64,000 bases of DNA, taken from NCBI RefSeq assembly GCF_032854445.1, contig NC_088295.1:42519385-42583384 (forward strand). The letters are read 5' to 3'. The notes under the pieces were generated by a model that did no database searches, had not been told where the DNA came from, and saw only the letters and a program-made list of their open reading frames with translations. Origin of the DNA: Liolophura sinensis (Eukaryota; Mollusca; Polyplacophora; Chitonida; Chitonidae). Positions 47,701-58,700 of the stretch are shown here, piece by piece. A program made the translations under genes and the position numbers. Position 1 is the stretch's first letter; every line of letters begins with the position of its first letter.

Positions 47701-50700
47701 AACAGTACAGACATGACGTATAATGCACGTAATAGATGCCCATTTCAGAACAGGTACTTCAAGGTAATGTGCATACACCAAGCTAAGCCTTTTCAGATGA
47801 GCTGATAGAAAATGAACAAACGGAATTTTCTTCTCTTCTGAGCAGCTCTGTATACCTTTTTTGGGCTGTTTAGCCACAGTCAGAAAAATGAATAACATAA
47901 AATTATTTTCCGCACTAATTCCTCTCTTCAACAGTAAATTAACACATGCATGAAACAGAATATTGTACCATACCACCTCTCCCCATGAACCCAATTATAA
48001 TGCTCACACCCCTCACCCAAATGTTATACCAAGATTTTGTTGCAGAAATCTTGACATAGAAGTACTTTTAGAAAAAACACTGTCAGATTTTTCTTATGAA
48101 TATTGATTTGATTGAAAGAATGAGAATGTTTCAATCAGCCCAACATGAACAGTGGTATAATGACAGTGTATGGCAAACTAGGTTAAAGATAAATATTTGT
48201 CATAGAAAAATAACATGCCAAGTTATAAAAGCTTACTTCTGTTTTTTGGACCCTTCTTGCTCTCCTCCTTTCAGGCTGTTTAAGCCCTTTGATCTCAAAC
48301 ACACGGAAGTCGGGGGTATCTGTAATATTTTTAAAAAATATAAAGAACTGGTCTTTTTATTTTGTTTCAGTCCAATAAACAACTTTCCTTATCATTAGTT
48401 GATTTTTTTTTTTACCCACAAACCTGACCATCATCATATATGAAATATTCTCGAGTATGGCAGTATCACAGAATAACTGGCTAAAAAAAAGGTAGTGACT
48501 TTATTTACATTAATACATATGTTTATCACATGATTTATATGTAGATATACTTCTTCAGTTTGCGAGTTACAAAATTTGTTAAACTAGAGGTATTATTTTT
48601 AACCCCTCAAAAAACTAGAAAAGATAAATCAACACTGCATGGATCATATTTTATTTTATGTATTTAGCTACATGTGTGCAAAATTTCAAAGCACTATGTT
48701 GGGAAATAAATGAGAAATAAAAACACAGAGACAGAAATAATAAGAAAAAATATCTGGAGAAGCCCTGTATATATCAACTTTAATGAGAAAGTTCAAGTCT
48801 CCAGAGAAATTAACAATACTTTAACCAATTTACGTAATAATTTACAAAATTGGAATGTTGCATGAAATCTTAGCTGGTATTTTATCTAAATGGTCTTGAG
48901 AAAATTCAGCTGGAATGCTGGATAGCTCCATATTGGTCATTGCGGGTGTTGTTTTCACTAACCTGTATACACCATAACGCTGCCTGGCAGGGGTATGCAT
49001 AAACTGTGGTTTACAAGTTATAATCGAACATTGGCATGGGGGTAGGGGGTGCATCAAGCATTCAGCACAGGTGTGTGCATGGAGGACGCAATCCCCTCAG
49101 TGAGTTAATCCCCCTAATCATTGGAAACTAAGAAAACAGTACTGGCTTGGTTTACAAGTTATATATGTTTTGTCAAATTTAAGGTGTTTATAATTCAAAT
49201 TTAGTTTTCATCTTTGCCCGACAAGAAACATAAGAAAATGGATAATCAAAATGTGAAATAATGATTAAAAAAAGTCAAAATTCAGCACTAATGGTTCTAC
49301 TACCCTAAAGCCTTAAGACTCCTATGGGCAATAAAATCTTGAATAAACTGATTTTGGATGACATTGTAAAGCAAGCATCAAATAATTTTGTATCCTTTGA
49401 AGGTCTGCTTGTTCTCCACCACGCATATCCGGGCACTTCAATCCCATGTGGCAGTGACAAGTAGACGACGAGGTCAAATATAACATGGGAAATTATAGGG
49501 ATATTAACAACTTTGGATGATATTCCGAGAACTACACCTGCTAATAAGCCAAAATTATAGTATGTGAGACACAAGAACCATGCGAACGCCATATGTAAAT
49601 TGTGAACATCAACAAAAGCTGGTTTTGGACTGCAATGTTATTTAAACAATGCTTTCATGCGTGTTGGTGTGCAACAGCTATGTTGGCATGAGTAAAATAG
49701 CAAACACGGATGTCCAAGGGCTCCAATAGGGTTAGATGTTGCTATCTTCAGAGCTGCCTGGACCTGTGTGACTCTGGCAAAAATATACAATACATGCAAA
49801 AAAGGGAGTGAAAGTTTTGAGTTCATACGCACTGACACAGTAAGATATAGTTGGCTATTACAGCACACCATTACAATGTTCATGATACTAATATATTGAC
49901 TGATTTTTTGGTGTTTAAGACAAAAATTACCCATCAAATACATCTTCACAGCCTGAAGTTTGCAGACACTTGTGGTCCTTCTCTTTTCATCTGTAGATTT
50001 ATTGCCAACACAACGACGATCGGTTAATTCCTAAATTCCTTGATGATGCTCAAAGCTGTGCCAGCTGTATTTGACAGTCTCGACACATTTATTATTTATT
50101 TCATTGGTGTTGTACACTGTACTCAAGAATATTTCACTTACACGATGGCAGCCAGCATTATGGGGAGTGAAAACCTGGCAGAGCCCAGGGAAAACCCACA
50201 ACCACGGACTGAAAGAAAGCCAACATGAGTTGGACTTGATCTCACAACGACCGCTAACCCCTGTGGCCACCAGAAACTCTTCGGCCATGGAGGTCCCACT
50301 CTCAACACATTTTAGCAAGGGCAGATAACTACACTAGGCTGTTTGATGGAGCACACTCTGACGTTTGTTTCAGGCCATCAATGGCCGAACAGTTTTACCA
50401 AACCTAATGTCCCTAACAAAGCACTCTCGGAGTATTGGTGAACTAACCAAGCTTCTGCCTCACTGCAATACATGGCTGAGTTCACCAAGTCAAATGAATG
50501 GCACAGGCCTGCAGTATAACATTTGTCCACGTCAAAACACGAATGAAATGATCACACCTAAGTTGGTATCTGCCTCTGTAGCTAAAATAACATTGCCTGG
50601 CTTCAATTTGAAGCACACTGTATTCATTTACCTGAAAAAATCAAACCCATTTTTTCATCGGCTATCAAGATACAAGTCTTCTGATCAATTTAAAACTGAA

Positions 50701-52379
50701 ACCATTTACATAATACTATAAACCAAACCGGATATATCTGTGTATTACAAAAAACAAAAACAAGAAACTAGATTCAGAACTCTAACATATGTTTCCCTGT
50801 TGTAGAGTGACATAACAGTCACAAAGATAGATAATGATACAGAATTTAGCATAACTTATTACTTATGAAGCATTCAGCAGAGTCTGTTGCACTTGGAATG
50901 ACAGTTACTCTGCATTATTTTTTTTAACAACCCAAGACTAAAGTCTGGCATCTCCATCAAGCAGAAATGAAATAGCCAAACTCAGTGTTGGGTGATTCTG
51001 CAACTCTGAACAGCAGTTCGAGTGCTTGCTTGGGGTGTAATGTACTTAACAAGTTTTCACTCATATGATGACAAAGGAATCCATGTAATGTGCCTCATTG
51101 TTGCAGGACAGATTTCCACCGCTCTTTTATTTAGTGTTGGTTCACTGAGATGCCTTACCGCAGGCAATTAAGCTGCCCCGCCCAAGCCATTATACTGATA
51201 CGGGTCAACCAGTTGTTGCACTATCCCCTTCATGCTGAACGCCAAGCGAGGAAGTAACAAAACAGCGGTTCAAAGCTGTGACAATACATGGCTGGTTGGG
51301 TCATGGTCCATCTAGATGGACTGGAGTGTGGCATTTTAAAATTCTAACATTAATCGTAACACCGGTTCCAGCTGTTTGAACTTTTGAATCCTACAAGTCA
51401 AACCAACCACCGCCAAGTTCAGGCAAGGTGTGTGCTGCTGTTCGAAAATTTCTTCCAACTGTATTTTTTGTAGGGAATTAATTGGTTTTTAAGTTTTTTT
51501 TTGGCTTTCAAGAATAAGGGAACTCTAGTCATTGGATTTTGTTGTCAATAGTTTATCTTCCAAGGAGCCAGCACGTACCTTGCCCAAGGTAGAAGCTTGA
51601 AACACGGCATATATCTGTTGCACTTCTTTATTCAAAATTCTCAATGGCTGGATTGTTGTTAAAAGGGGGTTTACTGGTGCATGTAATGATGTCTTTTAAA
51701 GGCGGATAACTTGTTTAATCAGTGTATGCCAAAGACTCGAGTTATAAAGGTTTATGAAATGTTCCTGCAGGATGAGATATGGCGAAGACATGAGCGATAG
51801 CACATCTCGATGGGCTAGACTAGCTTGGTCACTGCAGGGTCAATATCACAACAAGGTTAAGTATTTAACAAACTGTTAACAGTAGTCACTTGTATAAAGG
51901 TCTTCAACTATTAAAATTTAAAGGGTACGGCTTGGTAACTGACGTAGTTGATGAACATGAATCTAGATGACACACAGATTTATTTGACCAGTCTATTTTT
52001 CTATACTCCACATTGCTGACTGTCTCTAAATCACTGCCAAATTAAGGAGTGGACTCAGTTTTGAAACTTTTGACTGCAGATCACTGATGTGTCACGCAAG
52101 GCAATGAGAGCTGAATGATCTAAAAATAGATCAGTCTCACATGTGCAGTGCATCAGGTACTTATCTGCTTATGGCATTGCAATGGTCCCAGTTTTCGTAG
52201 TGTAAAAGATCTAAAATACCTGTGTTTGCCGTTGTCGTTTCCGCTAATCTGCTGCTTTTTTCCGAAGCATGATTGCTAAAACAGTATATGCCCCTATTAA
52301 ACTTCACATTTGTGTCTGTGCGCGACAATAAATATAGGACCGGTCTACCACACGATCTCAGCGATCTTTCCATCGCCAT
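38579..52379 (-). CDS. MRPS35: Mitochondrial small ribosomal subunit protein mS35, nine exons
   Basis: Nuclear gene for a mitochondrial ribosome protein. Exons 5' to 3' (minus): 52379-52220, 48319-48237, 47696-47577, 46248-46129, 45119-44979, 43355-43246, 41328-41259, 40107-39982, 38767-38579. Conserved blocks: [129 protein letters not shown] and TAA. The basic, Ser/Arg-rich first exon fits a mitochondrial presequence. Two single-base departures break the frame: exon 4 reads CAG GCC TAA just before its donor, where one extra base gives Ala-Leu-Lys; exon 5 has one C too many after its Phe codon (TTTCCCCCTAG). Each repair restores both protein similarity and splice phase. About 372 residues if repaired. 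Confidence 0.9.
39982..40107 (-). CDS. MRPS35: MRPS35 exon 8
   Basis: Reads [20 protein letters not shown] then [20 protein letters not shown], donor CAG|GTATGT, phase 0 at both ends. Confidence 0.87.
40385..40620 (+). repeat. SINE family 1
   Basis: GGAGTAATGACCCAGGAGCC, GCCAGCAACCTGCGGCTGGT, GTGAAATATTCTTGAATATG and CACCAATCAAATATATATA tail, in MRPS35 intron 7. Confidence 0.9.
40826..41010 (+). repeat. 24-bp tandem repeat (CAAACAGTACAATGGCTAAA)
   Basis: Seven or eight copies in MRPS35 intron 7, spacing 24 bp and diverging at the right end. The open frames over it are repeat artefacts. Confidence 0.92.
41259..41328 (-). CDS. MRPS35: MRPS35 exon 7
   Basis: AG+A completes Arg; reads [24 protein letters not shown], a strongly conserved mS35 block. 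Donor CAG|GTAAAG, phase 0. Confidence 0.9.
43246..43355 (-). CDS. MRPS35: MRPS35 exon 6
   Basis: Acceptor TTTCTTTGTCAG; reads [20 protein letters not shown] then [16 protein letters not shown]. Donor GATAG|GTTTGT, phase 2. Confidence 0.9.
43729..44695 (-). repeat. 89-bp tandem array in MRPS35 intron 5 with donor-like cores (11 copies)
   Basis: The plus-strand core CTGGACTCACCTTACCTGCT recurs at about 43764, 43854, 43943, 44032, 44120, 44208, 44298, 44387, 44476, 44564 and 44651. On the transcribed sense it reads GCAGGTAAGGTGAGTCCAG, i.e. CAG|GTAAGG overlapping AAG|GTGAGT. The array lies 284 bases downstream (sense) of the exon 5 donor CAAG|GTATGG, which is weaker by consensus. Confidence 0.95.
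44979..45119 (-). CDS. MRPS35: MRPS35 exon 5, with one-base frame break
   Basis: After acceptor TTTGTGATCCAG it reads [20 protein letters not shown], then the frame runs to TAA. Shifting at the C-run (plus-strand AGGGGGAAA, about 45056-45062) gives [20 protein letters not shown], which matches the family. Donor TGCAAG|GTATGG. The repaired length of 140 fits phase 1 to 0. Confidence 0.82.
45190..45350 (-). repeat. SINE family 1, reverse orientation, 3' half
   Basis: TTTATTTGATGGGTGTTTTA, GAAGAATATTTCACGTACAT and GGTTGCCGACAGACCTTCCC. Confidence 0.88.
46129..46248 (-). CDS. MRPS35: MRPS35 exon 4, with premature TAA near its end
   Basis: Acceptor ACTTCTTGTTGTAG-like; reads [20 protein letters not shown] then [18 protein letters not shown] followed by TAA, six bases before a strong donor (AAAGA|GTAAGT). 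The family continues Leu-Lys here. One extra base in the CC would give it and also produce the phase 1 end that exon 5 needs. Confidence 0.85.
46480..46830 (-). repeat. SINE family 1, reverse, two nested or tandem 3' parts
   Basis: The core occurs twice: ATTTCACTTATATGATGGCG with GGGAGGAAACTGAGCAGAGC, and TTTCATCTATAGATATAATA with GAGGGAGGAAACCTGGCTGA. A third tail-like piece is at 46485-46520. Confidence 0.8.
47200..47433 (+). repeat. SINE family 1, near full length with tRNA-like head
   Basis: Head CCGTGGCTTGGTTAGCGCAC (A-box-like) and CTGTGAGTTCAAGTCCAGCT (B-box-like). Core GTGAAATATTCTTGAGTACG, tail CAAATAAATAAATAAAT. Confidence 0.92.
47577..47696 (-). CDS. MRPS35: MRPS35 exon 3
   Basis: Reads [20 protein letters not shown], then [20 protein letters not shown]. 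Donor AAG|GTAAGA; phase 0 at both ends. Confidence 0.9.
48237..48319 (-). CDS. MRPS35: MRPS35 exon 2
   Basis: G+AT completes Asp, then [27 protein letters not shown]. Donor GAA|GTAAGC. Phase 1 to 0 agrees with both neighbours. Confidence 0.8.
50085..50300 (-). repeat. SINE family 1, reverse orientation
   Basis: ATTGGTGTTGTACACTGTAC, TTTCACTTACACGATGGCAG and CACAACCACGGACTGAAAGA. Confidence 0.88.
51018..51259 (-). repeat. SINE family 2, reverse orientation
   Basis: TTGCTTGGGGTGTAATGTAC, TGATGACAAAGGAATCCATG, CATTATACTGATACGGGTCA and CTTCATGCTGAACGCCAAGC. The head is missing. Confidence 0.88.
52220..52379 (-). CDS. MRPS35: MRPS35 exon 1 (mitochondrial presequence)
   Basis: ATG at 52379-52377 gives [20 protein letters not shown], rich in Arg/Ser/Leu with no acidic residue after the first few, as in a cleavable matrix signal. 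Donor ACACAG|GTATTT leaves phase 1, which joins exon 2 as Asp. A second in-frame ATG at 52373 could also start. Confidence 0.75.
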
Positions 52380-52473
52380 AATGGGAGCGTTAACTGCCGA
52401 GAGAAAACGAGATTTTGCGTGACTAAATTTGCATTCTCTCGACAAGAAGTGCTATCCCGTTGAACTCTGTGTA
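52380..52473. promoter_or_regulatory. Shared promoter/5' UTR interval, MRPS35 and PPP1R12A (head to head)
   Basis: Only 94 bases separate the two start codons, which point away from each other. Transcription starts must therefore overlap or lie inside the opposite gene's first exon. No TATA box is evident; the flanks are less AT-rich than the surrounding introns, as expected for a housekeeping bidirectional promoter. Confidence 0.6.
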
Positions 52474-52725
52474 ATGGCGGAGGGAAAAGGCTATCCCAAT
52501 AACGCCCTTTTCAGACGACATGAGCAGCTTGAGCGCTGGAAAGGCTCTGCGACCGATCTAGAGCCTTCACAGCGTAAACGGCCGGATGTATCCGTGAAAT
52601 TTGCGGATGGTTGTATGTTCTTGGCAGCATGTTCAAGTGCGGACATAGACGAGGTAAAAAGTTTTCTGGATCGAGGAGCCGATATCAACACCGCAAATAT
52701 CGACGGTTTGACGGCTCTGCACCAG
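52474..52725 (+). CDS. PPP1R12A: PPP1R12A exon 1 (PP1 docking motif, first ankyrin repeat)
   Basis: MAEGKGYPNNALFRRHEQLE, then RWKGSATDLEP and VSVKFADGCMFLAACSSADI. SVKF is the PP1-binding motif (KVKF in human). Donor CACCAG|GTAAGT, phase 0. Confidence 0.93.
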
Positions 52726-55700
52726 GTAAGTATTCTCTGTTCTTACAGCAGTGCTGCTCATTGTTAAATTTTGTTGATCTGATTTGTCCGACGCGCGCAT
52801 GGAAATCGCTTCCTGCTTCAATGTTGTGATGACATTGACAGTTGGCTCGGCTGAACTTTAACTGTTTGATTGGCAGTTGGGTAGTTTTAAAGTACTCTAC
52901 ATGTACTTCCTATGACTACGAATCGATAGGTGTGCTTAGCGAAGTCAGTACATATGTGTCATTATGTATAGTGGATATCTTACCTAATCAAGGTAAGTAC
53001 TTCCTGTATAAATATGTATAGATATGACGTACAAAGATGTATGTAGATTTAAAGATACTAATGGTAAAAAAAATTTATTGTAGCAGTTCCTTAGAGAATA
53101 ACATTGTAGTAAGGAGACGATGGCATTTCCGAGGGATTCTATGCTATCATGCCCATAATATCAGAGGTGAAAACACTTCATATATACGTGCTTCTCATAT
53201 TCTATACTCTCCAGAATCTTATGACAAGTTAAGATAGAATTTTCCTCTTTTGTTGTAAGAAGTTTTTGTATATGTAAACATAATCGTTGCACAGATGTAA
53301 AATACTGAATTTTTATATAATTTTCTTGTCAGACGGTGTAAGTTTGTATTACAGAATTCTTCTGAATATAAAAAATAATTATTTAAGAGTGCATACATCC
53401 AGGCACTCCACTCGCCTGCAGCAATAGCTAGCAGAAGATGAGGTGGACGGTAATATAAAAAATGGACAACTGGACGAGAAATAGGCCTAATAATTATCAA
53501 AAATAATCAAAAAGTATAGAAGACAACAGGAAAATCTGCACAGCATATGGCACTTGAATAGTGAATGAAAACAAATTGTAGTTTTGGTATAACAAAGCAG
53601 AGTTTTTTTAGCTTCCATGTGTTATTCAGGCAAAACTTTCACCTCTTTGTCTGCACTAGTGAAGCAAGTAGGTGAGAGTAAAAAGGCCAGTGCCTGGTTG
53701 AAAACGACTGAAATAAAGTGTATCTCTCAAACTTTCTGGATTTCAGAATGTAGGGTATTCCCCAGCTCTTGCTGTTTGTGGACATTTAGTTTACAAAAAA
53801 CAGTTGATGGTGTGCAGATATGTGGACATATACTTGTATGTGTTGTCAACCAGTATCTTGTCCCAGGGTTAGACAAGGTGCAGAACTATTAGCTTTTTTT
53901 TTAATATTTTTTTTTTGTTAAAAATACATAGTTGATTTTGATCAGGGAAGTATTCTTACATGTACATAAGGAAAATAGAGTTTCTAATCCCAAACTAATT
54001 CCAGATATTCTGTATTTTGTACAATACATAGCCTTGGTGTACTTTTTACTGTACTGCCCATAACTGATATGTGTGATAAAGGAGGCGTAACATGCAAGGC
54101 TTTATTTTCATCATGTTGTTTACCATATTTCAAGTGGATTCCCGAAGATTTTCTTTGCTAGAATCCACCAGAATCTTGTCCAAATCAAGTGACGGTATCA
54201 AAAGAAGTGAAGATTTCAAAGCATATGATAACAAGTTTTGTGGATTCCATTTTGGTCACATAAGGCCTAATGAATTATTAAAACTAGCAACGTGGATGTG
54301 ACTCTTTTTACATAGATTTTGATTGAGCATGTCGAGAATCCCAGATTTTCGTCAGAAGTAAAGCCCTGAACACGACTGTGTACAGTACATGTAGCCAGAC
54401 ATTGCAACAGCTTGTTAACATTTACTCTGAACAATTAAGTCATCATCTTGTTGTGATGTTATCATGCAGAGGTAACTATGATTCATGGTACATTTGTATG
54501 TGTGAATAATGCAGAATCCCACCCTGACAATGTTTACCAGCCACACTATACGTAACTATACTGTCCTTTTTGAGTATTTTATTGCATGTAATGTTTCAGT
54601 ATATTATATATGTATTGTTATTTTGCTATTCTGAATAGTAGATATCACACTCATCATTGTTCCTTTTTGAGACATAAGCTATAACAACTTACATTTGGGT
54701 TTATATTCTGTCATGAATATCTTTTCTCACGATCAGAGAAAGAAGAAAATGTTTTCAGCCTGTGTGGAATAATATTAACTTGACCAGGAAAAGCTGCATT
54801 GCTGCAGTATACATGTACACACATGGTAATTGTATGGCTGCCGGACAAATGAAGGCTTTTGATTCTACTAGGGTTGTGACATATATTTTTATAGTGAAGT
54901 GAGGGTATGTTATGAGGTTGACATGCAGTTGTTTACAGCATGAAGTGTTGAAGCTTGCAGTTTACTGGAATGTGCATACATGTAGTATAATTAAAATAAT
55001 CACTGATTTGAAAGTTGATATGTATTATGAGAATCTGTAACATTTATACATTGTAATTTTACATTCTTGGGTATGCAAATATCTGCATTAGGATTAAATG
55101 GCTTCCATGGCTGAGTGGTTAGCGTGATGCATGTAGCATGGCAAAATGTCCCCATGTCTAGCTCAGGTTGGCTTCCTCTCCTGTTGTACATCTGCCAGCA
55201 ACCTGAATGCTGGCCATGGTCATATAAGTAAAATATTCTTGAATATGGCATAAAATACTAATCAAATAAATTAAATCAACAGTATATTGCATGCTGCTGT
55301 TCTGTGTTGATAATCAATGACAAAACTGTATTTACATACAATTGTTTGTAAATACCTTGCTGAAAAACATTGGGAACAAACTCATTAGCATGTCTCCATC
55401 TTAATTTCAACATTTGTTGTTTGAGACCCGCATTGCAGATATCCAATAGGCTGACTCATGAACCTGAGCACACCATAAATGTATAAGGCAAATTTTGTAT
55501 AGAATAAAATTTAATAAAAAGTAAATAGATATCCTGTGGATATATGAAGATGACATTGCTTTTACAGTATGTTCAAATGTCCGTCATGATGTACAGAAAG
55601 ATGTTTCTTTTCGCATAAAGACTGAGTTATAAAGCTAATATTTGTACGCATACATGTCAGATTGTAAACATTGATTATTTTCTCAAATCCAGAGTCAAAG

Positions 55701-58700
55701 GACAAAGAGTGCATCAGCCATAACTTGTGTTGCTGTGCTAGAATAGGTGTGATGAGTGTTGAATTGTCTTCATTTATACAATGGAGACGGAATTGACATG
55801 ATTCGCTACCTTTATTTGTCTATTTGCAGGCATGCATAGACCAGAATATGAACATGGTACAGTTCCTGGTGGAGAACAATGCTGATGTGAACGTTTGTGA
55901 CAATGAAGGGTGGACACCTCTGCATGCCACAGCCTCATGTGGCTTCGCCGAGATAGCAAGGTTTGTAAATCTGCACATGTGTACGTACGATATGCACTGT
56001 GTACACTGATTAACAGAAAGATGAACAGGTACTGCAGGATTATTTTGACACACAACCTGCTGATGGTCGTGGGTTTCCCGTGGACTCTGTCTGGTTTCCT
56101 CCCACCAGAATGCTGGCAGTGTCGTATAGGTGGAATATTCTTGAGTATGGCGTAAACACCAATCAATCAAATATGTTGACACTGATTTGAATTAAAGGCA
56201 TCTACATGCAAACAGTTATTTTGAAATTTACATTTATCAAGAGTTGGAATGTCTTCATGTATATTGCTTATGTATCATAGAATGATATAAAAGTTACCGG
56301 GGCCTCCGTGGCTCAGTTGGTTAGCGCGCTAGCGCAGCGTAATGACCCAAGAGTCTCTCACCAATACGGTCGCTGTGAGCTCATGCTGGCTTCCTCTCTG
56401 GCCGTACGTGTGAAGGTCTGTCAGCAACCTGCGGATGGTCATGGGTTTCTCCCGGGCTCTGCCCAGTTTCCTCCCACCATAATGCTGGTCGCAATGTTGT
56501 ATAAGTGAAATATTCTTGAGTACGGTGTAAAACACCAGTCAAATAAATAAATAAATATAAAAGTTACCCTTAGTTCATGACAAATTTTTCGAAGACGACA
56601 GTTTATTGTTCAGTTAGGGGCTCACATGAAGTTCTGTGAAACACAGAAATTACAAAATAACCCGTTCAGATCAGATAACATTCCCGTCATATGCAACAAT
56701 ATGCACTAGGTGTAGGGTCAAATTTGTAGAGGGTTTAGGGTAAATGTGTTTTTTTTGTTGTTGTTTTTTCTGTTATTAAGTAATAATTACTGATTTCAGT
56801 GGTTATAATCTAGGTTTCACAGTGTGCAGAAAGTTTTGGAATTTGAGATGTGCTAATAAAGGTTTTTAAGAATTTCACCATCACCAACCAGCAGCCATAA
56901 GTGGCCAATGGAAGGAAATAGATTCTTAATTACACCTAATTATATCGTTTCAGATATTTAATTGAATGTGGAGCGGATGTGGCATCGGTGAACAACGATG
57001 GAGACTTGCCAATTGATATCTGTGAAGACCAGATCATGGAAGAACTACTACAGGCAGAAATGGATAAACAAGGTAAATGATGATTTGCATATGGGGTTGA
57101 AAGAGGATCCAACATTATAATAAATTCATTTTCAGTTTTTACTGAAAAGGGAGAGACTGAAAATGTCTCCAGTGCCTTAATTTAGATGTATTCAGTCTCT
57201 TTTTTTTTAATTTACTTATTTATTTATTGAATCATACAGCATCACTACCAGATCTGTTTGTTCCTTGCGTTAGACCAGCCAGGATAGCACAGTTGGTAGA
57301 GCGCCCGCTTTGGGAGAGGTAGATCCGGGATCAATCCTGGGTCAAGTCACACCTAGGACTTTAAAAGAGAAAGTTGTAATTTCCTCACTTGGCATTCAGC
57401 ATGAAGGGGATAGTGCAACCACTGGTTGACCCGTATCAGTATAATGGCTCGGGCGGGACGGCTTACTTACCTTTGGTAAGTCGTCTCAATGAAGCAGCAC
57501 TAGATAAAAGAGCGGTGGAAATCCACCTTGCAGCAAGGAGGCACACTCATACACCCTAAGGATTCCTTCGTCGTCATATGACTGAAAAATTGTTGAGCAC
57601 GGCGTTAACCCCAGGCACTCACTCACTCACTCCTTGCGTAAGCGTTATTCTAGTGGTAAGGTTATTGAATTACACTGCTTTATCAAGGGTAAAAACCTTA
57701 TTCTGTGTTTCAGGCATTGATGCAGAGGCTGCTCGCAAGGCTGAGGAAGAAATGATGCTAGCAGATGCCAACCAGTGGTTAAACAATCGTACTGTGAAGG
57801 AAAAGCCACATGCCCAAACAGGGGCCACAGCTCTTCATGTGGCTTCTGCAAAGGGCTACGTCAATGTCATGAAGTGAGTTTAACTGAACACATTGTACAC
57901 TGTGCTAGAATATCTTTCAGTTTGGGCTTACAAATCTCAATGGTAAAGATAGCTTTCAATAACCATTGTTGCTATGATTTTAATTTGTTTTGTAAATGTA
58001 TTTTAAGTGAAATTAGGTCATAAGCGATAATAGGAATTAATATATTTGTGCTTATCAAGTTTTGTTTGATCTCTGACCTCTTAGGTTCATATTTATCTGC
58101 TGGATTGAGAATGTCTATCATTGGAAAGTTCTTCAGGTGCTTGTTAAAGGCTGGTGGTTAACTTGGGCACTCTGGTTTCCACCACACACAAAATTGATCA
58201 CCATCATATAAAGGAAAATTTCTTGAACGTGGTGTTAAACATCAAGCAAGAAAACCAGCAAATTATCATGTGGGATTATTCCAAAAGGATTCAAAAGAAA
58301 AGACAACAAATGAATCACGTTTGGTTATTTTGGGAGAGGGTGGGAAACAGACCTACACATATCTATATTCTTACGGGCCATGGGATGGACCATGATAGAG
58401 AGATGGCAAACATGATTTTGTTTCACTTGTACCACATGCTTATTTGGTGAAAGGCAAAACAGGGCTCCGATGAAGTCTGTGGAAATAGGTGTGTTCTTGG
58501 CTTATAGAAATACCTTGGGCATTGATTGGCTAAAGTAATAACATGCTGACACATTAGATTTTCTCAATATGTATGTTTTAGGTTTTTTGAAGTGTGATAT
58601 CTTGGTTGTCCAATGTTAGAAAATTATGAAGACATGTTTTTTAAGCTTTATATTATCGAGGCACAAATGAAATACATTTTATCTCATGTTGTCTCATATG

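Larger units (their letters stand above)
48320..52219 (-). other. MRPS35 intron 1
   Basis: 3.9 kb AT-rich intron holding a reverse SINE family 1 copy (50085-50300) and a reverse SINE family 2 copy (51018-51259). I see no coding exon in between. Confidence 0.65.

Noticed and set aside
56300-56380. tRNA gene
   Set aside because: A- and B-box-like motifs belong to the head of a SINE copy; no closed cloverleaf and it continues straight into the SINE core. The same applies at 57276, 47200 and 19328.
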